Assembly: GCA_034436045.1 (NCBI GenBank)
Contig: DAOTVZ010000069.1
Location: 1-17,501 of the forward strand
Length of the DNA: 17,501 bases
Direction of reading: 5' to 3'
DNA from: H111-94 sp034436045
Lineage (GTDB): Bacteria; Chloroflexota; Ktedonobacteria; Ktedonobacterales; Ktedonobacteraceae
How positions within the stretch are numbered: the first letter of the stretch is position 1; each line of letters begins with the position of its first letter. A program made the translations under genes and the position numbers. The notes beneath the pieces were generated by a model. It did no database searches. It saw nothing but the letters and a program-made list of their open reading frames with translations, and was not told the DNA's origin. Positions 14,409-17,501 of this stretch are shown in pieces.

Positions 14409-16745
14409 ATGATGGGATACGAACTCAGCTTCGGTCAACGTCTGCGCCTTGAACGCCTGCAACGAAACTTAACACAGAAGGAACTGGCCGAGCAACTCAA
14501 AGTTTCGCAGCTCACTGTGACGCGCTGGGAAAAGGATCAGTTTCTCCCTCAGCCTGCACAGAAACGTAGTATCTATGCATTCTTCAAAAAATCCCCGGAA
14601 GAATTTGGTAAAGCGACGCTGCTCTGGAATGTCCCGTTCACGCGCAACCCCCATTTTCGCGGACGCGATGATATCCTGATTACGTTGCACAAATCGCTGG
14701 CACATGGTGGTAATATTGCCCTGACCCAACATGCACTTAGCGGACTAGGAGGAATTGGCAAGACACAGACCGCTGTCGAATATGCCTTTCGCTACAGGCA
14801 TGAATACAGCGCCGTCTTATGGGTGCGTGCTGATTCGCCCGAACTGCTTAACACCGATTTCTCCGCACTTGCTACAGTCCTGCAACTGGATGAAAAAACC
14901 ACACGTCATCAATCACAAGCAACTCAGGCTGTCAAAGAGTGGCTATACGCGCACACCGGCTGGTTGCTTATCTTCGATAATGTCGAAGATGTACATATCT
15001 TGCACAATTTTCTACCCACATGGCATGGTGGCTCAGTATTAATTACCACACGCGCACAGGTGCGCGGACGCTATATTAAAAAGCTTGAAATTGAAAAGTT
15101 CACACAAGAGGAGAGCCTGCTCTTTCTACTGCAACGCTCCAAAATCAGCCCGGATGAACACGCCATCGCTACACTAGCAGAGGAAGAACTACAATCTGCT
15201 ACACAACTTTGTGAACAACTCGACGGCCTTCCCCTGGCGCTTGACCAAGCTGCCGCGTATATTGAAGAAAATCAGTGCCGCATCACCGCCTATCTACAAC
15301 TCTTCCTGAATTATCGCGCGAAGATACTGGCCTGGCGGAGCAGTGACCGCGACTATCCTTATTCGGTCGCTACCACATGGACGATCTCGTTCCAGAAGAT
15401 CGAGCAAGCACATGCCGCCTCTGCCGACTTGCTGCAACTGTGCGCCTTTCTGCATCCAGACGCCATTCCAGAAGAACTCTTCAGCGAAGGGGCTGCACAA
15501 CTGGGACCACGTTTACAGGGTGTCGCTCATCCACTTATCCTGGATAGCGTCATTAACCCGCTCTTTACCTTCTCGCTCATCCGCCGCGACAGAACTTTGA
15601 AAATACTGACCATCCATCGTCTTGTGCAAGCAGTCTTGCAAGATAAGATGAGCAACGAAACATACCGCACATGGGCTGAACGCGCGGTAAGAGCAGTGAA
15701 TAGCATCTTTCCTTCCGGTGATTTCGAGTTCTGGCCACGCTGCGAAATCTATCTGCCACATGCTCAGCAGTGCGCCACGCTCATCCAGCAGCAGAATATC
15801 TACCTGCCAGAAGCAGTCACCTTGCTTAACAAAGCGGGCAATTATCTGAATAAACGCGCACGCTATAAAGAGGCGCTACCAATTTTAAAGCAGGCTCTCA
15901 AGGTCAGCAAACAGGTCTTTGGTTCAGAGCATCTGACAACTGCCGATGTTCTCCACAACCTGGTCTTCGCTTATCGTGAACTAGGGGATTATGATAGTGC
16001 ACGGCCTATCTATGAACGTGTCCTCACCATTCGCCAGCAGCAACTAGGCTCTTATCATCCCGATATAGCCAGTATTCTCGATGAATTGGGCTTCTTTTAT
16101 CACGAGGATGGAAATCTGCATCGTGATAAGTTCCCTGATCATGCACAAGAGTCTTTCGCACAAGCCGAAGCCTATTACAAACAAGCACTGGCTATCCGGC
16201 AGCAGACACTCGGTCAGGAACATCCCGACACCTTAAAAAGCCTGGAAAATCTCACCGAAATCCTTTTAAGCAGGCAGCAATTTGCCGAGGTAGAGCAGGC
16301 TGCGCGAGAGCTATTCGCATTACGGAAACGCATACTTGGAGCAGAACATGCTGATACTATTACGGCATTTGAAAATATAGCTTTAGCTGATATAATGCAG
16401 AATAATTATGAAGAATCTGAGAAAATTATTATACAAGTTTTAGATTATCGTAAGCGTTTTTTGGGATTCGAGCATCGTTTAACCGCAACAACTTTACATA
16501 ATCTAGCCTATATTTATCATAAACAAGAACGCTACGAGGATGCAGAAAACCACTGGCGGCAGGCGCTAATCATCCGCTATCATATTTTAGGCGCTAATCA
16601 TCCTGACACACATAGAGTAGAAAACTTTCTCCGCAACGTGTACGAAAAGTTGGGGCGTCCCACCGCGCTTGACACGCTGCTAGCTGAATTAAAAGCACGA
16701 GAAGCGCAGGAGCAGGCAGAGGAAACCAACAATATAGGCTATTAG
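14409..16745 (+). CDS. XRE-HTH/NB-ARC/TPR STAND regulator
   Basis: A 778-residue signal-transduction ATPase. An XRE-type helix-turn-helix (about 6-60, with LTQKELAEQLKVSQLTVTRWE) is joined to an NB-ARC module: Walker A GLGGIGKT (112-119), Walker B LLIFDNVED (186-194), VLITTR (210-215), GLPLALDQAAAYI (273-285) and an MHD-like IHRLVQ (402-407). From about 480 to 760 come TPR units of about 42 residues of the kinesin-light-chain-like type (repeating EALPILKQAL, ARPIYERVL, AEAYYKQAL, AENHWRQAL, each followed by a hydrophobic-G-x-x-HP/HxxT turn). Such proteins switch on ATP binding after TPR ligand sensing. Here the output is DNA binding, so a transcriptional regulator is likelier than an Avs-type effector; no nuclease or other killing domain is seen. 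ATG 14409 and 14412 are both possible; GAGGG is 1-2 bases from the first and better spaced for the second. One TPR (about 653-704) is encoded by unusually AT-rich DNA. Confidence 0.9.
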   Translation: MMGYELSFGQRLRLERLQRNLTQKELAEQLKVSQLTVTRWEKDQFLPQPAQKRSIYAFFKKSPEEFGKATLLWNVPFTRNPHFRGRDDILITLHKSLAHGGNIALTQHALSGLGGIGKTQTAVEYAFRYRHEYSAVLWVRADSPELLNTDFSALATVLQLDEKTTRHQSQATQAVKEWLYAHTGWLLIFDNVEDVHILHNFLPTWHGGSVLITTRAQVRGRYIKKLEIEKFTQEESLLFLLQRSKISPDEHAIATLAEEELQSATQLCEQLDGLPLALDQAAAYIEENQCRITAYLQLFLNYRAKILAWRSSDRDYPYSVATTWTISFQKIEQAHAASADLLQLCAFLHPDAIPEELFSEGAAQLGPRLQGVAHPLILDSVINPLFTFSLIRRDRTLKILTIHRLVQAVLQDKMSNETYRTWAERAVRAVNSIFPSGDFEFWPRCEIYLPHAQQCATLIQQQNIYLPEAVTLLNKAGNYLNKRARYKEALPILKQALKVSKQVFGSEHLTTADVLHNLVFAYRELGDYDSARPIYERVLTIRQQQLGSYHPDIASILDELGFFYHEDGNLHRDKFPDHAQESFAQAEAYYKQALAIRQQTLGQEHPDTLKSLENLTEILLSRQQFAEVEQAARELFALRKRILGAEHADTITAFENIALADIMQNNYEESEKIIIQVLDYRKRFLGFEHRLTATTLHNLAYIYHKQERYEDAENHWRQALIIRYHILGANHPDTHRVENFLRNVYEKLGRPTALDTLLAELKAREAQEQAEETNNIGY

Positions 16746-17109
16746 ACTGCCTGCTTCAATAAGCAGTTGCCATTTGTAACTACTGATGAGTTACAAGAAT
16801 CTATTCTTGCCCTTTGCTCATCCAAAGTTTCATGATTTGTCATTTCTACAGGGAAGAGAAGATATCCGCATCCAAATTGTGGGTTTATTAAGAATCGGTC
16901 GGATATTGGGGGAATGTCAAAAAACTTGTTGAAATAGATCAGCAAATTAGTGACTTTTTTTGGGAGATTCGGTCTAACATACTGCATGAGTGAGATGGGA
17001 GAAACCTCCAGTTAATCTCACCACGTACCTCAACCATATATTCAGGAGCTTTTCCTGATATTTCATCGGTACCTGATAGTACCAGTAGTGAAGAAAAAGG
17101 AGACCATCG
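16746..17109. other. 364-base intergenic region with several hairpins, no convincing gene
   Basis: The stretch is AT-rich. CTGCTT (16751-16756)/AAGCAG (16761-16766) forms a 6-bp hairpin 5 bases after the TAG stop of the NB-ARC gene and may be a weak terminator, though no T-run follows. TTGTAACT (16774-16781) and AGTTACAA (16789-16796) form a perfect 8-bp inverted repeat. A 48-codon plus-strand frame (16786-16932) and an 81-codon minus-strand frame (16987-16742) cross it, but neither has a ribosome site or recognisable motif. No clear -35/-10 pair for the downstream gene was found. Confidence 0.45.
16990..17083 (+). promoter_or_regulatory. Three consecutive hairpins in the leader of the Q-rich gene
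   Basis: First, GTGAGAT (16990-16996) pairs with ATCTCAC (17015-17021) and encloses a small GGAG/CTCC stem (16998-17001 with 17006-17009). Second, TCAGGA (17042-17047) pairs with TCCTGA (17053-17058). Third, GGTAC (17068-17072) pairs with GTACC (17079-17083). All stems are perfect. They end 27 bases before the start codon and leave AAAAAGGAG exposed. Nothing here matches a riboswitch I know. They may shape mRNA stability or translation. Confidence 0.4.
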
Positions 17110-17501
17110 ATGAACTACGATTATCAACAGGACCCCAACCAGCAAGGCCAGCAGTATGACCAGTACGGCAACCCCGTTCAAAGCGGTCAGGGCCAGCAAG
17201 ACCAGTGGGGCCAACAGCAGCAGAACCAGGGCCAGCAAGACCAGTGGGGCCAACAGCAGCAGAACCAGGGCCAGCAGTATGACCAGTACGGCAACCCAGG
17301 TCAGGGCCAGCAAGACCAGTGGGGCCAACAGCAGCAGCAGAACCAGGGACAGCAGTATGACCAGTATCAGCAGGATCAGGGGCAGCAGGGTTCTGGTCAG
17401 CAAGGAGGATTTGCTCAACAGCAGAATCAGGGACAGCAGTCCGATCAGTACGGCAATCCTGCTCAAGGCCAACAAGGTCAACAGAGTCAGGGGCAGGGAC
17501 A
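17110..17501 (+). CDS. Extreme Q/G/N-rich prion-like low-complexity protein, 3' end outside window
   Basis: ATG 17110 lies 7 bases after AAAAAGGAG, an excellent ribosome site, and the frame stays open for the remaining 130 codons. Sixty-two of 130 residues are Gln; nearly all the rest are Gly, Asp, Asn, Tyr, Ser, Pro and Trp. There is no Lys, Arg, His, Glu, Leu, Ile, Thr or Cys; Asp is the only charged residue. Repeats are visible: QQYDQYGNP-like units (14-22, 55-63, partial later) alternate with GQQDQWGQQQQNQ-like units (three copies). No signal peptide is present at the N-terminus. The composition resembles prion-like domains that form condensates or amyloid. A folded domain may follow beyond the window. 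The function is unknown. The long hydrophobic frame on the opposite strand is a consequence of the CAG/CAA codons. Confidence 0.85.
   Translation, partial: MNYDYQQDPNQQGQQYDQYGNPVQSGQGQQDQWGQQQQNQGQQDQWGQQQQNQGQQYDQYGNPGQGQQDQWGQQQQQNQGQQYDQYQQDQGQQGSGQQGGFAQQQNQGQQSDQYGNPAQGQQGQQSQGQG
17191..17346 (+). repeat. In-frame 39/39/42-base tandem repeats in the Q-rich gene
   Basis: Two adjacent 39-base copies (17191-17229 and 17230-17268) are identical in sequence, each coding GQQDQWGQQQQNQ. A third copy (17305-17346) differs by one extra CAG codon (42 bases) and follows a QQYDQYGNP spacer. Identity at the DNA level, including synonymous positions, points to recent duplication and CAG slippage. 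Copy number may vary between strains. Confidence 0.8.

Noticed and set aside
16786..16932. 48-codon plus-strand frame (MSYKNLFLPF...)
   Set aside because: No Shine-Dalgarno, its start lies inside an inverted repeat, and no family is recognised. Kept only as a note.
16742..16987. 81-residue minus-strand frame after the NB-ARC gene
   Set aside because: No ribosome site before its ATG, no recognisable motif, and it ends on the stop region of the NB-ARC gene.
17191..17346. CRISPR-like direct repeats
   Set aside because: Units are adjacent or separated by other coding repeats, are in frame, and have no unique spacers.
16939..17481. 180-residue Leu/Val-rich hydrophobic open frame on the minus strand
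   Set aside because: It is the complement of CAG/CAA-rich repeats of the Q-rich gene, which turn into Leu/Val codons. It lacks a ribosome site, and the plus-strand frame has a perfect one.

Overview
The window looks like chromosomal DNA of a Gram-positive-type or Chloroflexota bacterium, most likely a Ktedonobacteria-like soil actinomycete-mimic. This placement is an inference. It rests on the XRE-HTH/NB-ARC/TPR regulator, the F420-dependent LLM-class oxidoreductase, a cluster of 'conserved Chloroflexota-type' hypothetical proteins, roughly balanced G+C, and strong AGGAG ribosome binding sites. No rRNA, tRNA, CRISPR array, transposase or phage gene was recognised.

Layout. Positions 1-2475 hold the C-terminal 824 residues of a large Eco57I/type IIG-like DNA methyltransferase whose start lies outside the window. 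It converges, across a perfect 14-bp hairpin, on a minus-strand three-gene operon (5979 to 2650). That operon encodes a 652-residue iron-sulfur/flavin NAD(P)H oxidoreductase (two ferredoxin clusters fused to a GltD-like module) followed by two tandem paralogous integral membrane proteins of unknown family. Upstream of it is a control-like region with helically phased GTGAT repeats, then a decayed fragment of a winged-helix (HTH_27-type) regulator. Next, still on the minus strand, come a zinc-ribbon/metallo-beta-lactamase-fold hydrolase and a LysE-family exporter, probably co-transcribed.

Divergent from these is a 969-residue UvrD/Rep-type helicase fused to a RecB/AddB-like iron-sulfur nuclease. 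A YfcE-like metallophosphoesterase with its own extended -10 promoter follows. That gene ends 8 bases from a convergent unknown gene (273 residues). Then come a plus-strand F420-dependent glucose-6-phosphate-dehydrogenase-like oxidoreductase with a good intrinsic terminator, and a 390-base intergenic region carrying a REP-like palindromic element, a perfect AT-rich inverted repeat and a promoter. This leads into the HTH/NB-ARC/TPR STAND protein (778 residues). After a 364-base intergenic stretch with several hairpins, the window ends inside an extreme Q/G/N-rich prion-like protein that starts at 17110.

How the genes fit together. The best candidates for something undescribed are two. One is the oxidoreductase plus paired membrane proteins, which reads as a membrane-tethered electron-transfer module. 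The other is the low-complexity Q-rich protein (about 48% glutamine, no Lys/Arg/Glu in the visible 130 residues) behind a hairpin-rich leader and encoded by 39-42 base tandem repeats. The methyltransferase and the helicase-nuclease are defence- or repair-like, but metabolic genes lie between them, so they are not argued here to be one system.
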